A stretch of 64,000 bases of DNA from Pythium myriotylum. Lineage: Eukaryota; Oomycota; Peronosporomycetes; Pythiales; Pythiaceae. The DNA lies in assembly GCA_023091665.1 (NCBI GenBank), contig JALJCQ010000011.1, positions 2,170,001 to 2,234,000 on the forward strand, written 5' to 3'. Every line of letters starts with the position of its first letter. The first letter of the stretch is position 1. Positions 53,495 through 64,000 of this stretch are shown here, piece after piece. Below the pieces are notes generated by a model that searched no databases, was not told where the DNA came from, and saw nothing but the letters and a program-made list of their open reading frames with translations. The translations under genes were made by a program, and so were the position numbers.

Positions 53495-55399
53495 ATGCGT
53501 GTGCTACTTATCAACGCGTTTGCAGTTTCGAGCGATGGTGGTCGCCAAAGGTACGGGGAGTTCCGCCATCACCTCCAGCTCGCGCTCAAGGAGATCGAGC
53601 GCCAGGATGTCACGCCTGTCGAACTGATCGAGAAATCCCGACAGGAAGTAGACGAATTCCTCTTCGAAATGCACTCGTCGTTCGTGGACCCGCACAACAT
53701 TACCAACTTCGATCGACTCGACTTTGTCTTTGCTGTTGGTGACGCGAGCACGAGCCCATGGGCGCCCGCAATGCGCAAGCTCACGCTGCTGGTGAAGATG
53801 TGCATGATGACGGGGAAGTGCTTCTACGGCAGCGGCCTCGGCGCGGGCCTGCTTGCGTTCCTGTGCTCCACAGCGGGTGAGAACCTGCGGGTCATCAACA
53901 ACGCTGGGAAAGGCAGCTTGGTGAACGATATCCAGTTGGTGCCTCCTCCTCGATCCCCCGACCCAGCTTCATGTGTAGGCCGCAGTGACTCGAAGGCGAC
54001 CGAAGTATTGCTTGACACGGGTAGTGGGGACTTCTTCTCATTCAATCGGATCACCAAGCTCTGGATTCCACACGGGAACACCGGACTCATGAATCATAAT
54101 AGCGACCACGCCCACGGGTACGGGGCCAAGATCAATTCAGCTCGTGCCGGTACCAAGACCCACCGCTCACAGCTCAGCCATGCACTGTACACGTCGAAGC
54201 GAGGTGACACGCGATGCTGCAGCCGGCTCGATGCGACTAATCACCCGCTGCTGGCCTTGCTGCCACGTGAGTTTCTCGTAAATTGCAAAAGCACGTGGGA
54301 CCTGGATGAGCCCATCAATGCCACGGGCAACAACAAGTACCGAGTGCTGCTGGACAGCAGTCGAGGGCCAGTGTTCGTTGAGTTCGGCAACTGCGTAGGA
54401 TCTCACTTTTCTCTCTCGCGCGAGTACCCTGAGAGTTGCAAGCTATTACGCAACTTCGTGGTTTCCAAGTACGAGTTCTTTCGAGTGCACGAGCACATTG
54501 ACCGGAGCTATGTCTCAGCCATAACTGGATCGGCTCGCTTAAAAGACCGACTCCAGCTAGCGACGACCAAGACCACGGGTGCAGCGGCTGCCACATCCTC
54601 TCGGGATCACGCAGGTAAGCTCGCAACAGGAGCCGTGACCATGACGAGTGGCAAGACCTCACCGAAGCGCTGTCGTCCTGTCTCCGCTGGCCCCTTCCGG
54701 ACGACGACAAAGCAATCAGAGGACCAGCAGATGATAAGGACGTCTCGGTCCGAGTACCCGACACCGCGAGCAAACGCCGATGTGCTCTCCTCAGCTCGGC
54801 AGTGTCGAGAGATGCCCACTGCGGATAGTAACAACCAGAGGGAGGTTACACCCAGATCTTCACGTCCACAGACTGCGAGAGCTTCGTTGGGGCGAGCCAA
54901 GCACGAAATTCATCCCGAAGTAGAGTCACCCGACATGGACGAACCGACGGAGTTCGTCTCGCCACGATCCGCCACTCGGTCCATCAAGGCCCACCGTCGC
55001 ATCCGTGTAGCCCAGCAGAACGAACGCGAGAAGCCGTATTGCGCCTTCGACAAGTTCAACGCTCTACACGCTGCGGAGAAAGACCAGTACTATTCGGTGG
55101 TCAACGATGCGCCATACATGAGTCAGGCCGAGCGGGAGCAGCTTGAACATCAGCAGGACAAGCTGAAGTGGGTCGCTGGCCCCTTCCGCACGGCTGTCGG
55201 CAAGGCGTCCACTCAGGTCGCACCGGAGGTCAGTATCTTCGCGAGGGCTCCTTTCGAAGAGCGAAACTTGCCGGACTTCATCATCCAGCGGCGCCAACTC
55301 GAGCTCCCGTCGCCACCAACAAGAATGCCGGCGCAGCCTGCACGTGGGAAACCTCGTCCAGCTTCGGCAGCCTCCACACGAGTGCGCACGCATCGATAG
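53495..55399 (+). CDS. Unknown protein with Rossmann-like N-domain and basic, Ser-rich tail
   Basis: 634 residues, no intron. The N-terminal about 150 residues read like an alpha/beta domain (MRVLLINAFAVSSDGGRQ, LDFVFAVGDAST, FYGSGLGAGLLAFL), reminiscent of class-I glutamine-amidotransferase or flavodoxin-like folds, but I see no catalytic triad. After about 340 the sequence is low-complexity, Ser/Thr/Arg-rich. A motif AGPFRT occurs twice (SAGPFRTTTK and VAGPFRTAVG), the second after a conserved-looking helix (YMSQAEREQLEHQQDKLKW). Cilium-associated proteins often look like this (inference only). Head-to-head with the IQ-WW gene, 128 bp apart. Confidence 0.75.
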   Translation: MRVLLINAFAVSSDGGRQRYGEFRHHLQLALKEIERQDVTPVELIEKSRQEVDEFLFEMHSSFVDPHNITNFDRLDFVFAVGDASTSPWAPAMRKLTLLVKMCMMTGKCFYGSGLGAGLLAFLCSTAGENLRVINNAGKGSLVNDIQLVPPPRSPDPASCVGRSDSKATEVLLDTGSGDFFSFNRITKLWIPHGNTGLMNHNSDHAHGYGAKINSARAGTKTHRSQLSHALYTSKRGDTRCCSRLDATNHPLLALLPREFLVNCKSTWDLDEPINATGNNKYRVLLDSSRGPVFVEFGNCVGSHFSLSREYPESCKLLRNFVVSKYEFFRVHEHIDRSYVSAITGSARLKDRLQLATTKTTGAAAATSSRDHAGKLATGAVTMTSGKTSPKRCRPVSAGPFRTTTKQSEDQQMIRTSRSEYPTPRANADVLSSARQCREMPTADSNNQREVTPRSSRPQTARASLGRAKHEIHPEVESPDMDEPTEFVSPRSATRSIKAHRRIRVAQQNEREKPYCAFDKFNALHAAEKDQYYSVVNDAPYMSQAEREQLEHQQDKLKWVAGPFRTAVGKASTQVAPEVSIFARAPFEERNLPDFIIQRRQLELPSPPTRMPAQPARGKPRPASAASTRVRTHR

Positions 55400-55488
55400 A
55401 AAGATAAAAAGCTCGCGAATATTGAGTAACAGAGCTGTCATTATATAGTGTGGGCTAACAAGAAAGCTGAATGGCTGGCACAACACAT

Positions 55489-57517
55489 TTAGTTGTACTG
55501 CGCAATGGCAGCAAGTAGATCCTTAGACTCGGCAGCGTAGTTGATCGGCTCGAGGTTCACGACACCGGCCTTGACGCGCAGCTCCTCCTGAACGTTCTCG
55601 GCCTTGACACGCAGCCGGAAGACGTACTCCTTGAAGAGCGCCTCCTTGAACGCAGCCTCGAAGAGCGCCGAGTTCGTGTCGCGCAGCTCGCCAATCTCGT
55701 CAGCTGTGCGGCCGTTGAGCACGACCTTGCCCTGGTCGTTGAAGCACGTCGTCCACGTGCTGCCCGTGTGGTCCATGATCACGACCGACATGATGTACCG
55801 GTTCTCGCAGTTCTTGTAGGTCGTCTGACACTTTTCACACGAGTAGTTCTGCGCCACGTCCGGCACGACCTTCTTCTGGCACTTGATGCACGCCTGGTAG
55901 TAAATACCCGTGTCATGCTTGATGAAGTTCACCGTGCCCTTGACTGTAATGTAGTCAGGCTTCTGACCGAAGCCCAGTTGCTTGGCCTTGATGTCGTTGA
56001 TGACAGCACGCTCCGTGAACGAACCGAGCGAGCCGCCGCCGAAGCCGCCACCCGACGAGCTGAGCGACTTGGCCTGGGTCATGCTGCCGCCCGTGTTGAA
56101 CCAGTTGAGCAAGTGTGCGGCCTCCGGGATCGTCGGGTTCACGACAAAGCTCGAGCTTGAGAGCGTGCCGATCGACTTGCCATTGTAATCACTCACGCGG
56201 CATCCCTTGATAGCCACGACGTTGTTGGTCCAGCTCGAGCAGTCCTCCTGGGCGCGCTCGTTCCACATGGTGCACTTGATCTCGGCGTTCGTGTCGTCGA
56301 CAAGCGAGATATCGCGCTTGAAGAGCTGCTTGCCGGCCTTGGACATGATCTCGTTGACCGGACCGACCTGCTTGACGACGCCAATGACGTCGACGTTGGA
56401 CTCGGCCGGCAGCGACTCGATCAGCGCGATCTTCTTGAACGCGTAGTTCATCTGCTGGATCTGGCCGTCCTCGGGCGCCGGCGTGATCTCCGAGTGCTGG
56501 TCGAACGTGACCTCGTAGTCGTTGTTGACCGACGAGAACTTGCGGTTGGCCATCTTGATCTTGCCACCCGAGAAGTAGTGCACGCTTCCCGGGCGCAGCA
56601 GCTCGTAGAACTTGTCGACAGCGTCGTTGAACATGGTCGCGCGGATCTCGCCGCCCTTCGAGTCGAGCAGGTCGCAGCTGAAGAGCTTACCCTGGCCGCG
56701 CTGGTTGGTCCAGTTCTTGATGGGCGCGCGGTTGGTCACGCGCGCCTTGATGGTCCAGCGCCCGCCGGCGTACGGGTTCAGGCTCTGGATGTCCGAGAGC
56801 CGCACGTTCGGGTCCTGGCGCACGACCGGACCGCGGTTGTACGGGTTCGGCTTGGGCTCGTGCTTTGGCTGGCCGTACGCCGGCGGCTGGTTGTACTGCT
56901 GCTGTTGCTGCACGGGCGCCTGGTAGCTGGGCTGCGGCGCTGGGGCGACACGCGCGCCGAACGCGGGCACAGGCGCCGAGGGCGTCGGCGCGGGCGGCGC
57001 GGCCTTGCCGCCCTCGATGTTCTGCGGCGCGCCGATGCGCTCGTGCACGGGGATGATGTCGCCGACGCTGAGCACGATGAGGATGCTGTCGCAACCGCAG
57101 CGTGAGAAACAACAAAACTCCTCCATGACGACAAGGATCGCGTTACGCACCGCCGGCCCTGCACTTCGTTGCCCAGAAAGTCCTTGAGCTGCACGACGTA
57201 GTTGACCTTGATGCTCTCGCTCTCCATGAGCTGCCCACAAGCCACAACGCGCGTCGTGAGCAAACAGAACCATTCAACGCGAAGAGCTCGCGAGGAGCTA
57301 CGCGCCAACTTGTTGGACTCACCGGCGCCATCTGCGTGGCGAGCATGCCGCTGATGTAGAACGCGCCGTCCGAGAGCACGACGCGGTAGCGGTCGCCGCC
57401 AGCGCCGGTCGCGGGCTTGATCTTCTTGGTGTCGATGACCTGCAGCCACGGCTCGAAGCCGTCGGGCGTCTGCTTGTTGTAGAGCATCGACACGGCGTTG
57501 GCCGTGAGGTTCACCAT
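55489..57517 (-). CDS. RPA1: Replication protein A large subunit (RPA70)
   Basis: Three exons (57517-57323, 57230-57151, 57085-55489; introns 92 and 65 nt) give 623 residues, the normal length. Domains: RPA70N (about 1-115: WLQVIDTKKIKP, RYRVVLSDG, VGDIIPVHE); a Pro/Gln/Ala-rich linker; DNA-binding OB folds A (WTIKARVTNRAPIKNW, FYELLRPGSVHYFSGG) and B (VDVIGVVKQVGPVNE); and C (YITVKGTVNFIKHD) with the C4 zinc site (CIKCQKK...CEKC). It binds single-stranded DNA in replication, repair and checkpoint signalling. The start is the ATG at 57517 (MVNLTAN). Confidence 0.95.
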
Positions 57518-57714
57518 GGTCGTTGGCGCGAACGTTGGCGTTGGTTTGTTGGTCTGGCGAATTGGCAGGGCGGGGCTCCGGGTTGAGGCAGTTCCCGCCA
57601 AAAAAACCTCGCCCGCGCAAAGCGATTCCCTCTCTAAAACGATATCAAACACGCTCTTATATCCCGTAATTTATGTGGTACGTATTTTATTTCTTTTGTG
57701 CGATTCCGGAAATT

Positions 57715-59349
57715 TCAGGAATCAGGTGGGCTCGGGTGCAACCAGGTAAAGCGGAACGAGAGGTCGTTGCCCATGTGCGCCAACTGGAAGCTCGTGACCT
57801 GGAGGACGCTGGCGACGAACCACGACTGCATGGTGCTGCGCTGCGTGGCGACCACGAACGCCAGCTGCGCGAGCCCCGAGGGCTGTCTGTGGAGCCGCAG
57901 CAGCGCGCAGAGCAGAGCGAACGACGCGAGCTTGAGCGCCAGCGGCACCGCGAGCTTGGCGCAGAGCGCGAGGAACGTGCGATCGTCGAGGTTCGCAAGC
58001 GAAGGGAAGAACGGCAGGTTCTGCGTGGGGCCGTGGAGCAGGAAGCCCACGTACGAGAGGTAGAAGATGGGCACGAAGACGTCGACGAACATGCGCAGCA
58101 GCATGGCTTCTCGGCAGTGCATGAGATGAGCGACCGAGTGGACCAGCACTGCTTGCTGGTGGCGGAGAGCGCTGGCGGGTGCGCTCGCCGGCTGTGGGGA
58201 GATCCGCACGGCGAGCGGAGCTACTGGGTGGCGGCGAGCCGAGGTCCTGCACGTGGACGACGGACTGGATTCGTACAGGTCACGGAGAAGCTCGGCGGTC
58301 CATCTTGCGTCGAACACATTGATCGGCTCGACCGGGTGAAGCACCTGCAGAAATGCGCGGGTTGCTGCGTGGACTTCCTTGGAGACTTGGTGGATTGAGT
58401 AGAGTGCTGCTATGTCGTGGCCTATGCCCACGACTAGCAAGAGGCCGAAGGTGGCGTGCGACCGCGCGTTCTGCAGGAAAGCCATCGAGAAGACCGTGTG
58501 GAAGACGTGTGCGCCGCAGTAGACGGCCTCGACCGAGAGGTCGTGGTGGCCTTGGACGTGGGAGAGTTTCCACATGGAGTACTTGACGAGATGTTTGACG
58601 ACGTACAACGCCATGGACAACACGACTTGAATGTGAATCTCTGCTTGGATGAAGGCGAAACCGAACGCACAGTAGAACACCACGATCGAGAATGAAAATC
58701 CAGAGAGCCAATCGAACCGACGGAATTCATGTTTGATCTCTGGGTGTTGGCTGAGCAGCTCTCGCATGAAGAAAGTTCGAGCAGAGAGTCCTCCGATTGT
58801 TCCGGGAATGAGCGCCAAGAGCGTCGACATCGGAACGGGAAACACACCGCTCACCTCTGCGGCCAATATTAGTGAGCCGACGTAAGGTGAAATCATGAGA
58901 GGCAGCGTGGGCAGGACGCGAAGCCATGGCTGACGTAGCTTCGGGATGAAGCCGTGCAGGTGTGCAATGTTCGTGACGCCAAGTATGAATGAGCGGAAGC
59001 TTTCTCGAGCGTAGAAACTCCAGTTTCGTTCCCATCCAAGGGACGGGTTTTGTAGGGGCCAAATCTCAAGTCCGAGCGCGATGACCACAGCTGGTAGCAT
59101 GGCTGCCCACAGTACAAGTGCTTGGCGCCAAATACTGCTCCACGAGTGGATCTGGAGCGCGTGCAGTTTCTCAAGCGAATAGAACCCGTTGAACTCGACC
59201 TGTATGTAGTGCCAGAACCACCGACGTCGTATCTTTGGGATTGAAACGCATTCTGAAGTGTGGGGTGCCGCTCGATGTGCGAGAAGATGGTGTTCCTGGG
59301 GCGTCGATGGTCCTGGTGGTCGAGTCTGTGGTGGCTTGTGGACCTCCAT
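57715..59349 (-). CDS. Multi-pass membrane protein, paralogue A (unknown family)
   Basis: 544 residues from the ATG at 59349, no intron. About eight to ten hydrophobic segments. It shares long stretches with paralogue B (VEFNGFYSLEKLHA, PSLGWERNWSFY, SVAHLMHCREAMLLRMFVDV, FQLAHMGNDLSFRF), with variable loops between. His/Asp residues occur inside the conserved blocks (AHLMHCREA; SHVQGHHDLS). I do not recognise the family. Proteins of this kind are known to me only as oomycete 'putative transmembrane protein' annotations. A tandem duplicate in the same orientation as paralogue B. Confidence 0.8.
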   Translation of the reverse strand: MEVHKPPQTRPPGPSTPQEHHLLAHRAAPHTSECVSIPKIRRRWFWHYIQVEFNGFYSLEKLHALQIHSWSSIWRQALVLWAAMLPAVVIALGLEIWPLQNPSLGWERNWSFYARESFRSFILGVTNIAHLHGFIPKLRQPWLRVLPTLPLMISPYVGSLILAAEVSGVFPVPMSTLLALIPGTIGGLSARTFFMRELLSQHPEIKHEFRRFDWLSGFSFSIVVFYCAFGFAFIQAEIHIQVVLSMALYVVKHLVKYSMWKLSHVQGHHDLSVEAVYCGAHVFHTVFSMAFLQNARSHATFGLLLVVGIGHDIAALYSIHQVSKEVHAATRAFLQVLHPVEPINVFDARWTAELLRDLYESSPSSTCRTSARRHPVAPLAVRISPQPASAPASALRHQQAVLVHSVAHLMHCREAMLLRMFVDVFVPIFYLSYVGFLLHGPTQNLPFFPSLANLDDRTFLALCAKLAVPLALKLASFALLCALLRLHRQPSGLAQLAFVVATQRSTMQSWFVASVLQVTSFQLAHMGNDLSFRFTWLHPSPPDS

Positions 59350-59585
59350 TGCTGGAATCGTTGCGCAAGAGGTTGGATGCCGTCAAGGTCGAGCCCAAAG
59401 ATACTCCGCAAGTCTCAAGTCCACCGAAGATAGCTGTCCTCGCTGAAGCTATTTGAAGCTTAGGCTTATCTCAACCAGATTTGTCGAGTTGACTGATTAA
59501 AATCAAGGAACTCAGCACGACCCCCGATACGTCACTCCGAACAGGGGTCCACCACTAGACTATCTGTTGGCTCTCTGCGTCAAAC

Positions 59586-61202
59586 TCAATTCGCTTTACG
59601 AAGCCACTGAAAGCGGAACGAGAGATCGTTGCCCATGTGAGCCAACTGGAAGTTGGTGAGCTGGAGGAAACTGATGACGAACCACGACTGCATCGTCCAC
59701 CGCTGAGTGACCAACACAAATACAAGCTGTGAGACCCCCGAGGGCTGCCGGTGCCACCGCAGTGTTCCACACACTAAAGCGAATGCCACCAGTTTCATCG
59801 AGACTAGGATGGAGACCTTGATGGACAGCGCGACATAATTGCGCTCATCCATATCAGCAAGGCTGGGGAAGAACTGGAGGTTTCCTGTGGGTCCATGCAA
59901 CAGGAAGCCGACGTACGAGAGATAGACGATTGGTACGAAGACATCAACGAACATGCGCAAAAGCATCGCTTCTCGGCAGTGCATGAGATGGGCGACCGAG
60001 TGCACCATTGTGACTAGCTGCTGATGTGTTGTGTCTTTCGCGGATGGATCATACTGGCATGCACTCGGGACAATTTGCGTGGCCTTCCCGACGAGAATTT
60101 GCTGCCGGAAGGACGCGCCGCAGTATCGGATCTTATTAACACCGTCCACTTCCTTCGCAAGCTGCGCGGTGTGCAGTATCCCGGCAGTCCAACGTGGATC
60201 AAAGGCATTGTGTTGCTGAGTTGATTGGGCTCCTTGAAGACACACTTGAGCCGTGTGGTTCTTTTGCACCGACAGCTTGTGGATTGAATGGAGCGTGATG
60301 AGGTCTTGGCTGAAGCTTAGCCCGAGCCCGATCGCAAACGTCACGGAAGATCTCGCATTCTGGAAGCACGCTGTCATGAAAAGAGTATGGAAGAGGTGTG
60401 CACCGCACGAGTCGCACTCAGCGGAGAAGTCGTGGTGGGCTTGCACGTGAGAGTGTTTCCACGTGATGTACTTGATGGCATACTTGATCGCGTACAACCC
60501 GAACGAGAGCACAAGTTGCAGCTCCGTGCCGACGCTCGTGAACGCGAAGCCGTATCCGCTGTATATCAACACCGTCGCAAAGGAGAAGCCGGTGAGGTGC
60601 TGGAAGCGTAAATTCTGGTGCTTGAGCTCAGGGTGCTGCTCCAGCGTGCGACGCACACAAACGGCGCGGAGAAATATGCCCGGCATTGACGGCAGCATGG
60701 CCACAATGGTGGAGAACGGCACGGGGAAGACTCCAGTCACCGCAGCTGCGATCATGAGCGATCCGATGTAAGGGGTGATGAAGATAAATGCGTTGATCAT
60801 CGTGAGGTGCCACGGCTGCCGAAGCTCCGGGATGAACTCGTGCAGCTGCACGTAGTTGGCCATGCACACGATCCACACGCGGACAGTGTCTCGCACGTAA
60901 AACCTCCAGTTCCGCTTCCACCCAAGCGACGGGTCGTCCAACGGCCACAGCTCGAGCCCGAGCACCACGACAAGAGTCGGGAGCATCGCGGCGCACAACA
61001 CGAGAGCCTCGCGGGCGATTGATGGGGCTTCGGCTGTTTGGAAAGCATGGAGTTTTTCAAGCGAGTAGAATCCATTGAACTCGACCTGTAAATACTGCGA
61101 GAGCCTCCACCATCGTACCGGAGGAGTCTGGCCTGGAGCAAGAGTGTGGTGACGGATAGAGACGGATTCACTTGCGCGTAACTGGTGCCGTCCAGACGTC
61201 AT
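59586..61202 (-). CDS. Multi-pass membrane protein, paralogue B (unknown family)
   Basis: 538 residues from the ATG at 61202 (MTSGRHQ); an upstream GTG frame extension is ignored. Same topology and conserved blocks as paralogue A (QVEFNGFYSLEKLHAFQ, PSLGWKRNWRFYVRD, SHVQAHHDFSAE, SVAHLMHCREAMLLRMFVDVF, NDLSFRFQW). The central loop (about 340-395) differs most. The gap to paralogue A is 236 bp. Transport or sensing is possible, but no known motif supports either. Confidence 0.8.
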   Translation of the reverse strand: MTSGRHQLRASESVSIRHHTLAPGQTPPVRWWRLSQYLQVEFNGFYSLEKLHAFQTAEAPSIAREALVLCAAMLPTLVVVLGLELWPLDDPSLGWKRNWRFYVRDTVRVWIVCMANYVQLHEFIPELRQPWHLTMINAFIFITPYIGSLMIAAAVTGVFPVPFSTIVAMLPSMPGIFLRAVCVRRTLEQHPELKHQNLRFQHLTGFSFATVLIYSGYGFAFTSVGTELQLVLSFGLYAIKYAIKYITWKHSHVQAHHDFSAECDSCGAHLFHTLFMTACFQNARSSVTFAIGLGLSFSQDLITLHSIHKLSVQKNHTAQVCLQGAQSTQQHNAFDPRWTAGILHTAQLAKEVDGVNKIRYCGASFRQQILVGKATQIVPSACQYDPSAKDTTHQQLVTMVHSVAHLMHCREAMLLRMFVDVFVPIVYLSYVGFLLHGPTGNLQFFPSLADMDERNYVALSIKVSILVSMKLVAFALVCGTLRWHRQPSGVSQLVFVLVTQRWTMQSWFVISFLQLTNFQLAHMGNDLSFRFQWLRKAN

Positions 61203-61389
61203 CACGACGCCACGTCGCAAAGTGCATGGAAGCACGTGACGTCGTGCAGTCGTGGGAAGAACACCAGTAATAGCTCGGTTGGACCAAAACGGGAGAAAGA
61301 CTAAACCCGCGTGACGAAGTGAGGCACATTGAGACTACCTATTCAGGACAACAAAGAGCAGTGTGTGGAGCTTTCTCTCAGAAAAGGGT
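61203..61389. other. Intergenic, membrane paralogue B to H4
   Basis: This is the upstream flank of paralogue B and the 3' flank of H4, ending at the H4 stem-loop. No gene is seen. Confidence 0.4.
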
Positions 61390-61405
61390 GGTGTTAAAAA
61401 ACACC
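61390..61405 (-). terminator. Histone mRNA 3' stem-loop of H4
   Basis: The minus strand reads GGTGTTTTTTAACACC, a perfect 6-bp stem with a UUUU loop. Then comes ACCCTTTTC, the same as behind H3, and the purine run GAGAGAAAG about 15 nt after the stem, as expected for a U7-type downstream element. It is about 156 nt after the stop codon. Confidence 0.85.
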
Positions 61406-61560
61406 AGGAAAGAAGATGAAGATGCTCGCCCTCCACACTTGGAGTCAGCAAGTCGCTCTCTCAAACTCTCAGGCCAGTAATGAGCAGCCCGTTCGAGAGG
61501 CGCTCGCAAAGCGAGTCACCAAAAGATAAAGTGGCCAGCGAATGGCACGTCGTGAGACGC

Positions 61561-61974
<414 letters not shown>

Positions 61975-62033
61975 TCACGCGACCTTCAAACCACCTGAGG
62001 AGAGTGCCCGAAAAGATCGAACAGATAACTCTG

Positions 62034-62702
<669 letters not shown>

Positions 62703-62810
62703 ATTGTCGGACTCTCTCGCAATTCTCTCTTTCTTGAGTCGAGGCGCTAGCTAGCTAGTTAGCATCTCGACCCGGTTGCCGGTCTTCGGACGGTCATCCG
62801 CATTTCACCT

Positions 62811-62826
62811 GGTGTTTTTCAACACC
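62811..62826 (+). terminator. Histone mRNA 3' stem-loop of H3
   Basis: GGTGTTTTTCAACACC, a 6-bp stem with a UUUC loop identical to the metazoan loop. Then ACCCTTTTC and CACAAGAA about 10-17 nt after the stem. It is 108 nt after the stop codon. Confidence 0.9.
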
Positions 62827-63115
62827 ACCCTTTTCACAAGAATATTTAATCTGTGCCGCATCAGTGACGTTGAGGGCAGTTGACCCGATTGGTAACTTTC
62901 TGTTCGGTGGTACTGAAATGACTTCCAGGGGTCTGCATTAGGTTGACCTGCAGAGCTTCTGCAGAGTCTTCCTTCGTCCTGTGCTCTGGTCGTAAATGCC
63001 GGAGAGTGTTGGCTCGCCCTAGATGATTTGATTGACGTGCAAACACCGTTCTCAAAATGGACTCGCAACGAGTCGTGGAATGAACTCCAATAACTACGCT
63101 ATGGGTGCGCTAATG
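62827..63115. other. Convergent 3' flank of H3 and PEX2
   Basis: About 290 bp between the H3 stem-loop and the PEX2 stop codon. No open frame has domain content. Nothing else is seen. Confidence 0.45.
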
Positions 63116-64000
63116 CTATGCTCGAAGTCGCTCCGAGCGTTCAAACTTGACGCCGCACGCCGCGCAACTGACCACGCACGACGCAGTGAGCAAACCGTGT
63201 GCGCTCCCGTGTGCGACGGTCCACTCACCTGAAATCCTCGTCGACGGCCACGGCCGTTTGCAGGCAGTAGTAGCAGTAGACATGTTGGCATGACGTGACA
63301 TAAGGAGTCTGTGATTGAAAAGCATTCGGTCAGCGCAGAGCATTGAAGCCACGACCGATCTCTTCGCACCTGGGGAGGCGATAGCCCACAGAGACTGCAC
63401 TGGGACGTTTGTAGCGCACTGCTGGACAAGAAAGCACCGGCGTCCGGCGAGGTATTGGTTCGAGATCGACTCCACGTCAAGAAAGGAAGGATGAAGCTGC
63501 CGAATTCCTGTGATTGTGACCGAAACGAACAAGTGAGATGCTGATGCCAACTTTTCATGGGCGCAAATCTCGCACCATGAGTCCGTCCCACAGAAGCTGT
63601 CGCGTCATGTACTCGAAGTTGATCATCCGCGGCGCAGCGGTCGGAACGATACTTCGCTACGGGAGTGAAGAGAGAGAGAGACCTATCAGCATGCTGAGAG
63701 CACCAATGTCAAAGCGCAGATAACGAACCAGTTGTAGACCAAGCAGTCGCTCTGGAAGCGACCGGTACACGCCATTCTTGAGGAAGACGAGAAGGTTGGC
63801 CAGCTGACAGGCGATGACCGCCGTCTCAAATCGCTTCATGAACGCCAGCAAGCGCGATCGCCGAGTCTACGAGGCACGCGCAATGCACACCGCATGAGAT
63901 GAGCTGCTGATCAGGCCACTGTCAATCCAATCAAACCGAATTACCTCTGCTTGCGACTCCGAGTTGGCGCCGTTCCCTGCATTCCACTGCGCGAGAGAGA
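63116..64000 (-). CDS. PEX2: Peroxisome biogenesis factor 2 (PEX2), 5' end beyond the window
   Basis: Six short exons by my model: >64000-63945, 63866-63729, 63656-63576, 63507-63370, 63308-63229 and 63167-63116. All phases agree; introns are 61-78 nt. The Pex2/12 membrane region is recognisable (LLVFLKNGVYRSLPERLLG, INFEYMTRQLLWDGLM, FGSFILPFL). The C-terminal RING reads CSLCGLSPPQ, TPYVTSCQHVYCYYCL and CAACGVKF, with ligands spaced as in PEX2. With PEX10 and PEX12 it forms the peroxisomal ubiquitin ligase that recycles the PEX5 receptor. The N-terminal third lies outside the window. Confidence 0.88.

Noticed and set aside
59510..59590. tRNA-like stretch on the minus strand (TAGTCTAGTGG resembles an A box)
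   Set aside because: No matching B box (GGTTCGANNCC) and no paired acceptor stem.

Overview
The window is nuclear DNA of a compact, GC-rich eukaryote, most likely an oomycete (Pythium/Phytophthora-like). The evidence is short GT-AG introns (mostly 42-78 nt), intergenic gaps often under 200 bp, many head-to-head or tail-to-tail gene pairs, and matches to the oomycete core promoter (initiator plus flanking region, CATTYYNCAWTTT-like) 15-40 bp upstream of several ATGs. Replication-type histone genes carry 3' stem-loops, and the gene content looks stramenopile. I found no rRNA, tRNA, CRISPR array, transposon or virus. Multi-exon models were built by hand by joining reading frames at GT...AG sites with matching phase.

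Layout. 1-5.6 kb: a PH-like/histidine-phosphatase protein, then two tandem secreted trypsin-like serine proteases. 6-10.6 kb: linker histone H1 (minus) facing a PHD-SET H3K36-type methyltransferase. 10.7-16.6 kb: a TUG/ASPL-type UBX protein with an extra PUB domain, and ubiquitin-activating enzyme E1. 17.1-27.5 kb: an array of four SLC1-family (dicarboxylate/amino acid:cation symporter) paralogues, interrupted by a 2-oxoglutarate/Fe(II) dioxygenase. 27.9-38.9 kb: an IFRD protein, an unknown membrane protein, U2AF35, a Rieske protein, a small putatively myristoylated protein, an F-box/WD40 protein and SPT5. 39.1-49.8 kb: an LRR-IQ-Tudor protein, a DUF389 membrane protein, a cytosolic carboxypeptidase (tubulin-deglutamylase type), LC8 dynein light chain and a TPR protein. 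49.8-57.5 kb: TXNL4B/Dim2, a small secreted protein, an IQ-WW repeat protein, an unknown basic-tail protein and RPA1. 57.7-61.2 kb: two tandem multi-pass membrane paralogues. 61.5-64 kb: divergent H4/H3, then PEX2, whose 5' end runs off the window.

Functional themes are inferred. Chromatin and transcription: H1, H3, H4, the SET protein, SPT5. Splicing: U2AF35, TXNL4B. Ubiquitin/p97: E1, UBX protein, F-box protein. Cilium and microtubules: carboxypeptidase, LC8, TPR and possibly the IQ proteins, as expected for a zoospore-forming organism. The most unusual items are the SLC1 array (altered substrate-site residues and long 100% identical conversion tracts), the shared histone 3'-end signal including H1, 30-bp-spaced CCAAT boxes in histone promoters, and several unusual domain combinations.
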